A stretch of 64,000 nucleotides of DNA from Altererythrobacter sp. (GCA_031178065.1 JAPSJS010000005.1:35932-99931), one strand, 5' to 3'; counted from the stretch's first letter, positions 24,499 through 33,646 are shown. The notes: a model not told the origin generated them from the letters alone. Numbers and translations are program-made.

Positions 24499-25542
24499 AT
24501 GAGATTCGGTGACTGGCCCCACGGGGCTACGCGGTTCGTAATGGTTTTCTGGGCGGCGATCACGCTCGCCCTGACGCCCCAGGCTGCGTTCGCGCAGGAC
24601 GCGGCAGAAGTGCCTGCGGCGGAAGTCGCACCTGCCGACGCGGCTGCTGCCGCTGGCGATGCGGCCCCCGCAGCCGGCGGCTACGAACCGCTCGGTCCCG
24701 AGTGGATCAAGGGGCAGCCCACCGCAGGCGGCTGGGACGTGCAGGACCAGTTCTCGCCGATCGGCGACACGGCCGCCGGCCTTCATTTCGGCCTCATATG
24801 GGTCATGGGGATCATCTGCATCTTCGTGCTCGCGCTGCTGGTGTGGGTGATCGTCCGCTATCGCCGCGGCGCCAACCCGACACCGTCGAAGACGACGCAC
24901 AACACGTTCATCGAAGTGGTCTGGACGCTCGTCCCGGTTCTGATCCTGGTCGGCATCGCGGTTCCTTCGATCTCGCTGCTTTCCGACCAATACGAATCCC
25001 CGCCCGAAGATGCGGTGACGATCAAGGTTACGGGCTATCAGTGGTATTGGGGCTACGGCTATCCCGACAACGGCGGGTTCGAGGTGATCTCGAACATGAT
25101 GCCGGAGGATGAGGCCAAGGCGAAGGGGCTGCCGGCGCTGCTCGCGGTGGATAACCGCATGGTCGTGCCCGTCGATACGCCGCTGCGTATCCAGACGACC
25201 GCGGCCGACGTCATCCATTCGTTCGCCGTGCCCTCGCTGTGGTTCAAGATCGACGCGGTTCCCGGCCGTCTCAACGAGCGTCTCCTGACGATCGACGAGC
25301 CCGGCATCTATTATGGCCAGTGCTCCGAACTGTGCGGCGCGCGCCACGGCTACATGCCGATCGCGGTCGAGGCGCTTCCGCGCGATCAGTGGGAGGCCTG
25401 GGTCCGTTCGCAGCCGGGCGGCACGGTGGGTGACGAGGCCGAAGCGGCTTCGGCCGCTTCCGCCGAGGCCCCCGCTGCCGAGGGTGGCGAAGCTGCTGCC
25501 GAGAATGCCGACGGCGCCGAAGCCGCCGCCGCAACCAATTGA
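24499..25542 (+). CDS. ctaC: cytochrome c oxidase subunit II
   Basis: A 347-residue subunit II of an aa3-type oxidase. A signal peptide ends near AAFAQ, followed by an Ala/Pro-rich linker, two membrane helices, and a periplasmic cupredoxin domain. The CuA site is complete: the His in VIHSFAVPSLW plus the C-x-E-x-x-x-C...H...M set in YGQCSELCGARHGYMPI. The aromatic electron-entry patch is YQWYWGYGYPDN. A further Ala/Glu-rich tail closes the protein. It opens the oxidase operon. Confidence 0.95.
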   Translation: MRFGDWPHGATRFVMVFWAAITLALTPQAAFAQDAAEVPAAEVAPADAAAAAGDAAPAAGGYEPLGPEWIKGQPTAGGWDVQDQFSPIGDTAAGLHFGLIWVMGIICIFVLALLVWVIVRYRRGANPTPSKTTHNTFIEVVWTLVPVLILVGIAVPSISLLSDQYESPPEDAVTIKVTGYQWYWGYGYPDNGGFEVISNMMPEDEAKAKGLPALLAVDNRMVVPVDTPLRIQTTAADVIHSFAVPSLWFKIDAVPGRLNERLLTIDEPGIYYGQCSELCGARHGYMPIAVEALPRDQWEAWVRSQPGGTVGDEAEAASAASAEAPAAEGGEAAAENADGAEAAAATN

Positions 25543-25566
25543 TAGAAGTCGAAGAGAAACGCGACC

Positions 25567-27288
25567 ATGGCTACCACCGCTGAAGGTTTTCAGGCCCACA
25601 CCGAAGACGAGCATCACGATGCCGATCACAAGCCCGGCTTCTTTGCGCGTTGGTTCATGTCGACCAACCACAAGGACATCGGCACGCTCTATCTGATCTT
25701 CGCGATCTGTGCGGGCATCATCGGTGGTGCGATTTCGGGCATCATGCGCGCCGAACTGGCCGAGCCGGGTATCCAGATCCTGACCCAGGCCTGGCCGCTC
25801 GGTGCGAGCGAGGAGGGTTTCGACGCCGCGCTGCACCACTGGAACGTGCTGGTGACGGCGCATGGCCTGATCATGGTGTTCTTCATGGTCATGCCGGCGA
25901 TGATCGGCGGCTTCGGCAACTGGTTCGTGCCGCTCATGATCGGCGCGCCCGACATGGCCTTCCCGCGGATGAACAACATCTCGTTCTGGCTCACCGCCGC
26001 CGGTTTCGTCTCGCTGATGATCTCCACGGTCGTCCCGGGCGCAGCCGCGGGTGCTGGTGCGGGGACGGGCTGGACAGTCTACGCGCCGCTCGCGACGTAT
26101 GGGCATGATGGCCCTGCGGTCGACTTCGTGATCTTCTCGCTCCACCTTGCGGGCGCGGGCTCGATTCTGGGCGCGACGAACTTCATCACCACGATCTTCA
26201 ACATGCGCGCACCGGGCATGACGCTGCACAAGATGCCGCTGTTCGTGTGGTCGGTGCTCATCACCGCCTTCCTGCTGTTGCTCGCACTGCCGGTACTCGC
26301 CGCCGCGATCACCATGCTGCTGACCGACCGCAACTTCGGGACGACGTTCTTCGATCCGGCCGGCGGCGGCGATCCGGTGCTCTACCAACACCTGTTCTGG
26401 TTCTTCGGTCACCCCGAGGTCTACATCATGATCCTGCCGGGCTTCGGCATGGTCAGCCAGATCGTCGCGACCTTCAGCCGCAAGCCGGTGTTCGGCTATC
26501 TCGGCATGGCTTACGCCATGGTCGCGATCGGCGTGGTCGGCTTCGTCGTCTGGGCGCACCACATGTATACCGTCGGCCTCGACGTGAACACGAAGATGTA
26601 CTTCACGGCGGCGACCATGGTCATCGCGGTTCCGACCGGCGTGAAGATCTTCAGCTGGATCGCGACGATGTGGGGCGGCAGCCTCGAGTTCAAGAGCCCG
26701 ATGGTCTGGGCGCTGGGCTTCATCTTCCTGTTCACGGTCGGTGGTGTGACCGGCGTCTACCTTGCCAACGGCGGCGTCGACGACGTCGTGCACGACACCT
26801 ACTTCGTGGTCGCGCACTTCCACTACGTGCTGTCGATGGGTGCGGTGTTCTCGCTCTTCGCGGGCTTCTACTACTGGTTCCCGAAGATGAGCGGGCGCAT
26901 GCACAGCGAACTGCTGGCGCACATCCACTTCTGGGGCTTCTTCATCGGCGTGAACGTGATCTTCTTCCCGCAGCACTTCCTGGGCTGGCAGGGTATGCCG
27001 CGCCGCTATCCGGACTACGCGGAAGGTTACGCCTACTGGAATGAGATCTCCTCGGTCGGCTACACGATCATGGCCGTCTCGATGCTCGTCTTCTTCGTGA
27101 ATCTCGCCTACGCGTTCATCGCGGGCAAGCGGGCGGCGCCCAACTACTGGGGCGAAGGCGCGACGACGCTCGAGTGGACGCTTTCGAGCCCGCCGCCTTA
27201 CCACCAGTTCGAGACGCTGCCGGTGATCGAGGAAAGCCAGGACTACCACGACCACCGTCCGGTGGCCGCCACCCCGGCGACGAGCTGA
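25567..27288 (+). CDS. ctaD: cytochrome c oxidase subunit I
   Basis: A 573-residue catalytic subunit with about twelve transmembrane helices holding heme a, heme a3 and CuB. Key residues visible include [17 protein letters not shown] (heme a ligand), [18 protein letters not shown] (CuB His and the cross-linked Tyr), [12 protein letters not shown] (CuB His pair) and HFHYVLSMG (heme ligands). The K- and D-channel regions look standard. It follows ctaC by 24 bases and is separated from ctaB by a hairpin-rich gap. Confidence 0.97.
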   Translation: MATTAEGFQAHTEDEHHDADHKPGFFARWFMSTNHKDIGTLYLIFAICAGIIGGAISGIMRAELAEPGIQILTQAWPLGASEEGFDAALHHWNVLVTAHGLIMVFFMVMPAMIGGFGNWFVPLMIGAPDMAFPRMNNISFWLTAAGFVSLMISTVVPGAAAGAGAGTGWTVYAPLATYGHDGPAVDFVIFSLHLAGAGSILGATNFITTIFNMRAPGMTLHKMPLFVWSVLITAFLLLLALPVLAAAITMLLTDRNFGTTFFDPAGGGDPVLYQHLFWFFGHPEVYIMILPGFGMVSQIVATFSRKPVFGYLGMAYAMVAIGVVGFVVWAHHMYTVGLDVNTKMYFTAATMVIAVPTGVKIFSWIATMWGGSLEFKSPMVWALGFIFLFTVGGVTGVYLANGGVDDVVHDTYFVVAHFHYVLSMGAVFSLFAGFYYWFPKMSGRMHSELLAHIHFWGFFIGVNVIFFPQHFLGWQGMPRRYPDYAEGYAYWNEISSVGYTIMAVSMLVFFVNLAYAFIAGKRAAPNYWGEGATTLEWTLSSPPPYHQFETLPVIEESQDYHDHRPVAATPATS

Positions 27289-27296
27289 CAATGCGA

Positions 27297-27340
27297 CCCT
27301 CCCGGCTTGCGGGAGGGGAAAGGGCGGCGCACTGCCGCCC
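27297..27340 (+). repeat. two hairpins in the ctaD-ctaB gap
   Basis: Hairpin one pairs CCCTCCCG (27297-27304) with CGGGAGGG (27310-27317) around a five-base loop. Hairpin two pairs GGGCGGC (27322-27328) with GCCGCCC (27334-27340). The first is a near copy of the terminator-like hairpin at 27359-27380, so the same palindrome occurs twice within 85 bases. Confidence 0.7.
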
Positions 27341-27358
27341 GCCCAACCGATCATGGAA

Positions 27359-27388
27359 CCCCTCCCGTTCGCGGGAGGGGGCATTTTT
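27359..27388 (+). terminator. intrinsic-terminator-like hairpin immediately before ctaB
   Basis: CCCCTCCCG (27359-27367) pairs perfectly with CGGGAGGGG (27372-27380) around a TTCG loop, and GCATTTTT follows. The ctaB ATG is at 27392, only three bases after the T-run, and GGAGGGG in the 3' arm is the only plausible Shine-Dalgarno. The element can therefore both terminate readthrough from ctaD and hide the ctaB ribosome site. Confidence 0.75.
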
Positions 27389-27391
27389 GAT

Positions 27392-28315
27392 ATGACCGCG
27401 ACCACGTCTCACACCCGATCCGTCCCGGCCGACTGGCGCGATTTCTTCGCCCTGACGAAGCCGAGAGTGATGAGCCTGGTGATCTTCACCGGACTGTGCG
27501 GTCTTCTGGCGGCACCGGGTACGATTCATCCGGTGATCGGCTTTACGGCAGTGCTGTGCATCGCACTCGGCGCCGGTGGCGCGGCGACGCTCAACCAGTG
27601 GTGGGAAGCCGATCTCGACGCGGGGATGAAGCGTACTGCGGGGCGGCCCATTCCCGCCGGCCGGTTGAACCGCGTCGACGCACGCGACTTCGGAATCGCC
27701 CTGTCGGTAGGCTCGGTCCTGCTGATGGGGTTGGCGGTGAACTGGCTCTCGGCCGCGATCCTGCTGGTCTCGATCATCTACTACGCGGTGGTCTACACCA
27801 TCTGGCTAAAGCCGCGCACGCCGCAGAATATCGTGATCGGCGGCGGGGCTGGGGCCTTCCCGCCGGTGATCGGATGGGTTGCCGTGACCGGCGACATCAC
27901 CCTGATGCCGGTGCTCCTGTTCGCGATCATCTTCTTCTGGACGCCGCCGCATTTCTGGGCACTCGCACTGTTCGTCCAGTCGGATTACGCCAAGGTCGGC
28001 ATTCCGATGATGCCGGTGGTGAAGGGCGAGCGGTCGACCCGGCGGCAGATCCTGATCTACTCTGTGCTGCTGCTGCCGCTCGCGCTTGCGCCCTGGTTGA
28101 TCGGCGGCACGGGCCTGCTGTATGGCGTGGCGGCCGCAGCGCTGACGGCGGTATTCGTAGCGCTTTCGGTGCCGGTGGCTTTCCGCACTGCCGGGACGGA
28201 AGACCGGATGCTGCCTGAAAAGCGGCTGTTCGGTTACAGCGTGCTCTATCTCTTCGCACTCTTCGCGGCCCTCGTTGCGGACCGCTTGGTGCAAACGCAA
28301 GGATGGTTCGGATGA
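27392..28315 (+). CDS. ctaB: protoheme IX farnesyltransferase (heme O synthase)
   Basis: A 307-residue polytopic UbiA-family prenyltransferase that attaches a farnesyl group to heme b, making heme O, precursor of heme A for subunit [18 protein letters not shown] opens the protein; the prenyl-diphosphate Asp motif is [15 protein letters not shown], and the second site is [11 protein letters not shown]. It sits directly behind the hairpin at 27359-27388 and ends in an ATGA overlap with the next small gene. Confidence 0.96.
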   Translation: MTATTSHTRSVPADWRDFFALTKPRVMSLVIFTGLCGLLAAPGTIHPVIGFTAVLCIALGAGGAATLNQWWEADLDAGMKRTAGRPIPAGRLNRVDARDFGIALSVGSVLLMGLAVNWLSAAILLVSIIYYAVVYTIWLKPRTPQNIVIGGGAGAFPPVIGWVAVTGDITLMPVLLFAIIFFWTPPHFWALALFVQSDYAKVGIPMMPVVKGERSTRRQILIYSVLLLPLALAPWLIGGTGLLYGVAAAALTAVFVALSVPVAFRTAGTEDRMLPEKRLFGYSVLYLFALFAALVADRLVQTQGWFG

Positions 28316-28437
28316 CGCCCGAAGAACAGGAAGAATTCAAGCGGCGACAGAAGGGCCGCAACATCGCGCTCGCGCTCGTGCTCGGCTTCTTCGTCGTGCT
28401 GTTCTACGTCCTCACGTTCGTGAAGATGGGAGACTGA
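28312..28437 (+). CDS. small CoxF-like single-helix protein of the oxidase operon
   Basis: A 41-residue product: charged N-terminus [17 protein letters not shown], then one hydrophobic helix and FVKMGD at the end. ATG 28312 overlaps the ctaB stop, and ctaG starts three bases after the stop. Its place between ctaB and ctaG matches the tiny CoxF-like genes of alphaproteobacterial oxidase operons. The orientation should be N-in with the helix in the inner membrane. A role in oxidase assembly is inferred from location only. Confidence 0.75.
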   Translation: MTPEEQEEFKRRQKGRNIALALVLGFFVVLFYVLTFVKMGD

Positions 28438-28440
28438 ATC

Positions 28441-29013
28441 ATGTCCACCGCCGCGCTCGAACGAAAGAACCTGCGGGTCGGTCTGCTCGGCTTGCTCGGC
28501 GCGGCGGCGATGCTCGGTCTCGGTTATGCGGCGGTGCCGCTCTACCAGCTGTTCTGCCAAGTGACCGGCTTTGGGGGCACGACCCAGCGCGCGACCGAGA
28601 CCGATGCGGATATCGCCGCGCGCATTGCGCAAAGTGCTGGCGCCTCGACGATATCGGTTCGGTTCGACGCGAGTACGTCGCACGACATGCCCTGGACCTT
28701 CGGCCCCGAGCAGGTGACCGAGACCGTCCAGGTGGGCGAGCGCGACATGGCTTTCTTCATCGCGCGCAACGACAGCGCCGAGCCTATCACGGGGACCGCG
28801 ACTTTCAACGTCGAACCCAATCAGACGGGCAAGTACTTCAACAAGATCCAGTGCTTCTGCTTCACCGAGCAGACGCTCCAGCCGGGTCAGGAAGTGCGCA
28901 TGCCGGTGCTGTTCTACATCGATCCGGCGATCCTCGACGACCCCAACGCACAGGGTGTCGAACAGATCACCTTGAGCTACACTTTCCACCGCAAGCCGGA
29001 ACCCGCTTCCTAG
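28441..29013 (+). CDS. ctaG: cytochrome c oxidase assembly protein CtaG (Cox11)
   Basis: A 190-residue copper chaperone delivering Cu to the CuB site of subunit I. A single N-terminal membrane helix (about 12-32) is followed by a periplasmic domain with the copper-binding Cys pair in NKIQCFCFTEQTLQPG and the conserved YAAVPLYQLFCQVTGFGG segment. It lies in the standard slot between ctaB and ctaE. Confidence 0.96.
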   Translation: MSTAALERKNLRVGLLGLLGAAAMLGLGYAAVPLYQLFCQVTGFGGTTQRATETDADIAARIAQSAGASTISVRFDASTSHDMPWTFGPEQVTETVQVGERDMAFFIARNDSAEPITGTATFNVEPNQTGKYFNKIQCFCFTEQTLQPGQEVRMPVLFYIDPAILDDPNAQGVEQITLSYTFHRKPEPAS

Positions 29014-29077
29014 CACTGGACCAACGGCGCGCCGCCGATTAAGGGCCGCGCAACCGCTTTGACAGGACGTTCGATCA

Positions 29078-29899
29078 ATGGCCGGAACCAAGAACCACGA
29101 CTACCACATCCTTCCGCCCGACATCTGGCCGCTGATCGGCTCGATCTCGGCTGTCACCTTCACCAGCGGCATGGTGCTTTACATGCACGAGCTGGCGAAC
29201 TGGCAGATCGTGCTCGGCCTCGGCATCGCCGGGCTGATCGCGACGTTCTTCAGCTGGTTCAGCAATATCGTGAAAGAGGCCCAGGGCGGCTATCACACGC
29301 CGGTCGTGCAGCTTCACATGCGCTACGGCATGATCCTGTTCATCGCCTCGGAAGTCATGTTCTTCGCGGGCTGGTTCTGGGCCTGGTTCGACTTCTCGCT
29401 GTTCCCGAGCACGCTTTCCGAGGTGGTCGGCGGCCAGTTCCCGCCCGTGGCGATCGAAGCGGTCATGAACCCGTTCGACCTGCCGCTGCTTAACACCCTG
29501 ATCCTGCTCTGCTCCGGCACCACGGTCACTTGGGCGCACCACTCGCTGATCCACGGCGATCGCGACGGGCTGAAGAAGGGCCTGTGGCTCACTGTCCTGC
29601 TCGGTGCGTTGTTCACCTGCATCCAGGTCTACGAGTACTGGCACGCGCCGTTCGCGTTCGGTGGCAACACCTACAGCTCGGCCTTCTACATGGCGACGGG
29701 TTTCCACGGCTTCCACGTGCTGGTCGGCACGATCTTCCTGATCGTCTGCCTCCGCCGCGCCTACCTGGGCCACTTCACCCCGCGTCAGCACTTCGGCTTC
29801 GAAGCGGCGGCCTGGTACTGGCACTTCGTGGACGTCGTATGGCTGTTCCTGTTCGTCGTCGTGTACGTATGGGGCGGTTGGGGCGCGCCGGTCCACTGA
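29078..29899 (+). CDS. ctaE: cytochrome c oxidase subunit III
   Basis: A 273-residue seven-helix subunit III that stabilises the catalytic core. HDYHILPPDIWPLIGS, RYGMILFIASEVMFFAGWF and the terminal WYWHFVDVVWLFLFVVVY are diagnostic. Its stop shares one base with the ATG of the DUF983 gene (TGATG). Confidence 0.96.
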   Translation: MAGTKNHDYHILPPDIWPLIGSISAVTFTSGMVLYMHELANWQIVLGLGIAGLIATFFSWFSNIVKEAQGGYHTPVVQLHMRYGMILFIASEVMFFAGWFWAWFDFSLFPSTLSEVVGGQFPPVAIEAVMNPFDLPLLNTLILLCSGTTVTWAHHSLIHGDRDGLKKGLWLTVLLGALFTCIQVYEYWHAPFAFGGNTYSSAFYMATGFHGFHVLVGTIFLIVCLRRAYLGHFTPRQHFGFEAAAWYWHFVDVVWLFLFVVVYVWGGWGAPVH

Positions 29900-30288
29900 T
29901 GGATCAGCGCGAGCCGCAGTCCGAGAAGGGGCAGCCCGGCATTGCCGCGGCTGCCCTTTTCGCTTTGTGCCCGCAGTGTGGAGAGAAGACGCTGTTCGCG
30001 CGCGGCATTCGCTTCGCTGACCAGTGCCCGGCGTGCGGGCTCGATTACGACAGCTTCAATGTCGGCGACGGGCCGGCGGCGTTCCTAACGCTGCTGATCG
30101 GGGCTGTGGTCACCGCGCTCGCGATCTCGGTCGAACTCGCGTTCCGTCCGCCGCTCTGGCTGCACGCCTTGATGTGGGTGCCGGTTACGGCGCTCGCGGT
30201 AATCTTCGGCCTTCGGGTCGCCAAGGCGGCGCTGCTTGCCTCCGAATTCCGGAACCGCGCCAAGGAAGCGGGAAGCCGGGAGCTGTGA
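29899..30288 (+). CDS. DUF983 zinc-ribbon membrane protein
   Basis: A 129-residue protein with two CPxCG knuckles, CPQCGEKTLF and CPACGLDYD, forming a likely zinc ribbon, then two hydrophobic helices. DUF983 proteins sit in oxidase operons of alphaproteobacteria between subunit III and Surf1; the function is unproven, but an assembly role is implied by position. Both flanking junctions overlap. Confidence 0.88.
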   Translation: MDQREPQSEKGQPGIAAAALFALCPQCGEKTLFARGIRFADQCPACGLDYDSFNVGDGPAAFLTLLIGAVVTALAISVELAFRPPLWLHALMWVPVTALAVIFGLRVAKAALLASEFRNRAKEAGSREL

Positions 30289-30857
30289 GGCGGAAGGTCC
30301 CGATCGTCGCGACAGTGATCGTCGTGGCCGCCGTCGCGACGATGATCGCGCTGGGCTTCTGGCAGCTCGACCGTAAGGCGGAGAAGGAAGCGCTCCTCGC
30401 CCGCTATCAGCAGGCCCATACGCTCTCTTCCGCCGTCGAATGGCCGCAGAGCGAAGCGGAGATCGAGGCGGCGCTCTTCCGCCACGCCCAGTTCGATTGC
30501 GAGCGGGTGCTGGAGTTGTCCTCGCGCGCGGGGACCAGCGTCGAGGGACGCAAGGGCTGGGCCCACGTGGCCCGCTGCGCGATCGGCGACGGACGCGAAG
30601 CCAATGTGGCGATTGGCTGGTCGGAACGGCCCGTGACCCCGGATTGGCAGGGCGGCACCGTCGAAGGCATCGTCGCGCCCGGTCCGCGTCTCGTGGTGGG
30701 GCGGCCCACCGCGGGCCTCATGCCGCTGGCGCCGCCTGATCCCGCGGATGTCCCCAACAACCACCTCGCTTATGCCGGGCAGTGGTTCTTCTTCGCGCTG
30801 ACGGCCCTCGTGATCTACGTGCTGGCTCTGCGGCAAAAATGGAGATCTGCCGCCTGA
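30285..30857 (+). CDS. SURF1 family cytochrome oxidase biogenesis protein
   Basis: A 190-residue protein beginning at GTG 30285 (GTGA overlap). It has a membrane helix near residues 6-24, the ALGFWQLDRKAEKEALL segment and a C-terminal helix with NNHLAYAGQWFFFALTA, both hallmarks of Surf1/Shy1. The family assists heme A insertion into subunit I. It is the last gene of the oxidase operon. It is slightly shorter than most homologues. Confidence 0.92.
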   Translation: MRRKVPIVATVIVVAAVATMIALGFWQLDRKAEKEALLARYQQAHTLSSAVEWPQSEAEIEAALFRHAQFDCERVLELSSRAGTSVEGRKGWAHVARCAIGDGREANVAIGWSERPVTPDWQGGTVEGIVAPGPRLVVGRPTAGLMPLAPPDPADVPNNHLAYAGQWFFFALTALVIYVLALRQKWRSAA

Positions 30858-30866
30858 TCGGTCGTC

Positions 30867-31226
30867 TCAGTCGCGTCTCTTCCGCACCAAAGGTTCGAAA
30901 TTGCCGTAGATCATCCGTTTGGGGTCAAAGAGGGGCTCGCCGTCGAGTTTTCCCATGCGGGAATCCGCAGTCATCCTCTCGTGGCTGGCGTCGGCAGTCT
31001 CCTTGTCGGGCCAGATGACCCAGGAGAAGACGATCTTTTCGCCATCTCGCGAGTCTACCGCGCGGCGCAGATCGGTGGTTTCGCCATCGGGGACGTCGAC
31101 TTCCCAGTTCTCCATGTGCTCCAGGGCGCCGTAGTCCTTTGCTATTTCCCACCAGCCTTCCGACATCTTCCGAAAGGCATCCTTGTTTTGCTCCGGAACG
31201 GCGAGCACGAAACCGCTGACATACAT
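30867..31226 (-). CDS. DUF1428 family protein
   Basis: A 119-residue protein starting MYVSGFVLAVPEQNKDAF and containing FSWVIWPDKETADA, both typical of DUF1428 (dimeric alpha-beta barrel fold). No reaction is known. It follows the SRPBCC gene on the same strand after about 40 bases and ends nine bases from the convergent surf1 stop. Confidence 0.88.
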   Translation of the reverse strand: MYVSGFVLAVPEQNKDAFRKMSEGWWEIAKDYGALEHMENWEVDVPDGETTDLRRAVDSRDGEKIVFSWVIWPDKETADASHERMTADSRMGKLDGEPLFDPKRMIYGNFEPLVRKRRD

Positions 31227-31265
31227 GAGCTACCTCCTTATTGGGCTGGGCCGTCGGCCATTTGG

Positions 31266-31748
31266 CTACTTGTACATCCCGTCGCGCAGGTTGATGCCGT
31301 GCTCGAGCCAGGCCTTGAGCGCGCAGAGCATCTGGCTCCAGCCTTGGCAGTTGCCGTAGCTGGCCTTGAGCGCGCCCTGATTCTCGCGCCAGCCCTCTTC
31401 GGCGATTTCGACCAGCGTGCGGCCGTCGTCGAGCGGCTTGAAGGTCATCGTCACGGTCGTCCGGTAGTCCGCGCCGACTGACTCGGCGCCCTCGACGTTC
31501 GGGGGTTCGCCTTCGCTGGCATCCCATTCCAGCACGATCCGCTCGTTCGGCACGACCTCGATCACGTAGACGGGGAATGCGCCGGGGAAGTCCTGGAAAT
31601 CCCAGGTCACCGTGGCTCCGGTCTCGAGCCGTCCCTGAGCGCCGCCCGTGGTGAAATAGCGCGAGAGCTGACCGGGATCGGCGACCGCCTCGAACACTTC
31701 GTGCACGGGCCTGGCGATCCGCGCCGCCACTCTGAATTTCAGTTCCAT
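31266..31748 (-). CDS. SRPBCC (AHSA1-like) family protein
   Basis: A 160-residue START/AHSA1-type protein: MELKFRVAARIARPVHEVF, PGQLSRYFTTGGAQGRLE, and a C-terminal QMLCALKAWLEHGINLRDG helix. Such proteins bind small hydrophobic ligands and are often paired with an ArsR regulator that senses cell state, as here. ATG 31748 has AAAGGAG eight bases upstream. It is divergent from arsR across a 61-base gap. Confidence 0.87.
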   Translation of the reverse strand: MELKFRVAARIARPVHEVFEAVADPGQLSRYFTTGGAQGRLETGATVTWDFQDFPGAFPVYVIEVVPNERIVLEWDASEGEPPNVEGAESVGADYRTTVTMTFKPLDDGRTLVEIAEEGWRENQGALKASYGNCQGWSQMLCALKAWLEHGINLRDGMYK

Positions 31749-31790
31749 CGCATCCGCTCCTTTCGAGTCGCTGCTTGATCGAGAGAGAAA

Positions 31791-31812
31791 TATGTTATAA
31801 AAACATAACATG
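31791..31812 (+). promoter_or_regulatory. inverted-repeat operator overlapping the arsR-family start codon
   Basis: ATGTTAT (31792-31798) and ATAACAT (31805-31811) form a perfect 7-bp inverted repeat with a six-base spacer. The right arm includes the first two bases of the start codon (31810-31812). TTGATC (31775-31780) and TATAAA (31796-31801) could form a promoter starting transcription at or near the ATG, which lacks a Shine-Dalgarno. Autorepression through a leaderless message is the simplest reading. Confidence 0.65.
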
Positions 31813-32160
31813 TCAATCGAAGACGATCTCGATGCCGTGTTCAAGGCGCTGGCCAATCCCGTGCGCCGGGCGGTCTGCGATACGCTTAAGCTGCGCCCGC
31901 TCACGACGGGCCAGCTTTGCGATCTGTTTCCGGAGATGAACCGCTGCACCGTGATGCAGCATCTGAAGGTCTTGGAGGATGCGGGGCTCCTGGTGCCGGT
32001 GCGCAAGGGGCGGGAGCGGTTCAACTATCTCGACGCCATGCCCATTCAGGCGATCCACGAGCGCTGGATCGGCCCGCATGCGGCCGCGGCCGCCACGGGC
32101 CTGCATCGTCTCAAACAAGGGCTGGAGGCGAACGAAAAGGAAAGCCTTCGCGCCGACTAG
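31810..32160 (+). CDS. ArsR-family winged-helix transcriptional regulator
   Basis: A 116-residue HTH_20/ArsR regulator: MSIEDDLDAVFKALANPVRRAV, recognition helix MNRCTVMQHLKVLEDAGLL, and wing VRKGRERFNYL. No metal-binding Cys pair of the ELCVC type is present (only QLCDLF), so it is probably not a metal sensor. It belongs to the group paired with SRPBCC proteins and should control the divergent genes and itself. Confidence 0.9.
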   Translation: MSIEDDLDAVFKALANPVRRAVCDTLKLRPLTTGQLCDLFPEMNRCTVMQHLKVLEDAGLLVPVRKGRERFNYLDAMPIQAIHERWIGPHAAAAATGLHRLKQGLEANEKESLRAD

Positions 32161-32208
32161 CGCCCATTGCTTGCGGGGCGGGCGGGGCACGGCTAGTCGC
32201 TCCGGTCG

Positions 32209-33612
32209 ATGGAATACGTCTCCACCCGCGGAAGCGCCCAAAACCCCAATGGCGGGCCGCTCGATTTCGAAGGCGTCACGCTCGCCGGTCTGGCGAACGA
32301 CGGCGGGCTCTACCTGCCTCGCGAATGGCCGCAGTTCTCGCCTGGCGAGATCGCCGGGCTCGCCGGTCTTCCCTACGCGGAGCTTGCCGCGCGGGTGATG
32401 CAGCCGTTCGTCGGCGACAGCCTGACGCCCGAGCGCCTGCGCGAGCTGTGCGAGGAAGCCTACGCCCGCTTCGCGCACAAGGCGGTGACGCCACTGGTCC
32501 AGCTCGACCAGCGCAACTGGCTGCTCGAGCTGTTCCATGGGCCCACGCTGGCGTTCAAGGATGTCGCGCTGCAACTGCTCGGGCTGCTGTTCGAGGAATT
32601 CCTCGGTCGCCGCGAAGAGAGGCTGACGATCGTCGGCGCGACCAGCGGCGATACCGGCTCGGCTGCGATCGATGCGGTTGCGGGCCGCGAGGGTGTGGAG
32701 ATCTTCATGCTCCACCCCAAGGGCCGCGTCAGCGATGTGCAGCGCCGCCAGATGACCACCGTGCTCGCGCCCAATGTGCACAATATCGCGATCGAGGGCA
32801 GCTTCGACGACGCGCAGGCGATGGTGAAGCGCATGTTCGCCGATACGGCGCTGACCGGCCGCGTGCGGCTCGGCGCGGTGAACTCGATCAACTGGGCGCG
32901 GCTGATGGCGCAGGTCGTCTATTACTTTGCCGCCGCGCTGCAACTCGGCGCGCCGCGGCGCAAGGTCGCGTTCAGCGTGCCGACCGGCAACTTCGGCGAC
33001 GTCTTCGCCGGCTATGTCGCCGCCAAGATGGGCCTGCCGATCGAGCGGCTGATCGTGGCCACCAACGTCAACGACATCCTCCACCGCGCGCTATCCGACG
33101 GCGACTATTCGGCCGGCGAGGTGACGCCGACCGCCGCGCCTTCGATGGACATTCAGGTCAGCTCCAATTTCGAGCGCTTGCTGTTCGACTGCGGCGGGCG
33201 CGACGGCGCGGCGCTGGCCGAACAGATGCGCGGGTTCGAGGCGACGAAGGCGATGCGGCTCACCAACGCGCAGCGCGAAGGGGCCGCTGCGCTTTTCACC
33301 AGCGCGCGCGCCGATCAGGACGAGATGGCGCAGGCGATGCGCTGGGCGTGGGAGCACTGCGGCGAGACCGTCGATCCGCATACCGCGATCGGCCTCCACG
33401 CGGCGCGCCTGCAGGACGTCGATGCGCCGGTCGTGACGCTCGCTACGGCCCATCCGGCCAAGTTCCGCGATGCGGTGGAGCGCGCGACCGGGACCCGCCC
33501 GCCGCTGCCCCCCCGCGTCGGCGACCTCTTCGCGCGCGAGGAGCGCTTTACCGAACTGCCCGGCGACTATGATGCGGTGGCCACGTACATCGCCGAGCAT
33601 GCGGGCGTGTGA
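32209..33612 (+). CDS. thrC: threonine synthase
   Basis: A 467-residue PLP enzyme converting O-phosphohomoserine to threonine. The PLP lysine is K117 in GPTLAFKDVALQLLG, the phosphate-binding region includes ATSGDTGSAA, and MEYVSTRG with ANDGGLYLP is the normal N-terminus. No attenuator-like leader peptide is seen in the 48 bases between arsR and thrC. Confidence 0.96.
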   Translation: MEYVSTRGSAQNPNGGPLDFEGVTLAGLANDGGLYLPREWPQFSPGEIAGLAGLPYAELAARVMQPFVGDSLTPERLRELCEEAYARFAHKAVTPLVQLDQRNWLLELFHGPTLAFKDVALQLLGLLFEEFLGRREERLTIVGATSGDTGSAAIDAVAGREGVEIFMLHPKGRVSDVQRRQMTTVLAPNVHNIAIEGSFDDAQAMVKRMFADTALTGRVRLGAVNSINWARLMAQVVYYFAAALQLGAPRRKVAFSVPTGNFGDVFAGYVAAKMGLPIERLIVATNVNDILHRALSDGDYSAGEVTPTAAPSMDIQVSSNFERLLFDCGGRDGAALAEQMRGFEATKAMRLTNAQREGAAALFTSARADQDEMAQAMRWAWEHCGETVDPHTAIGLHAARLQDVDAPVVTLATAHPAKFRDAVERATGTRPPLPPRVGDLFAREERFTELPGDYDAVATYIAEHAGV

Positions 33613-33646
33613 TCGTGGCATCTCCGCGTGAACGACAAGGTCCGGT

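Noticed and set aside
24469..27405. A 978-codon open frame on the minus strand across coxB and coxA
   Set aside because: It is fully antisense to two certain genes and has the charged, low-information composition of a high-GC shadow frame; no domain is seen.
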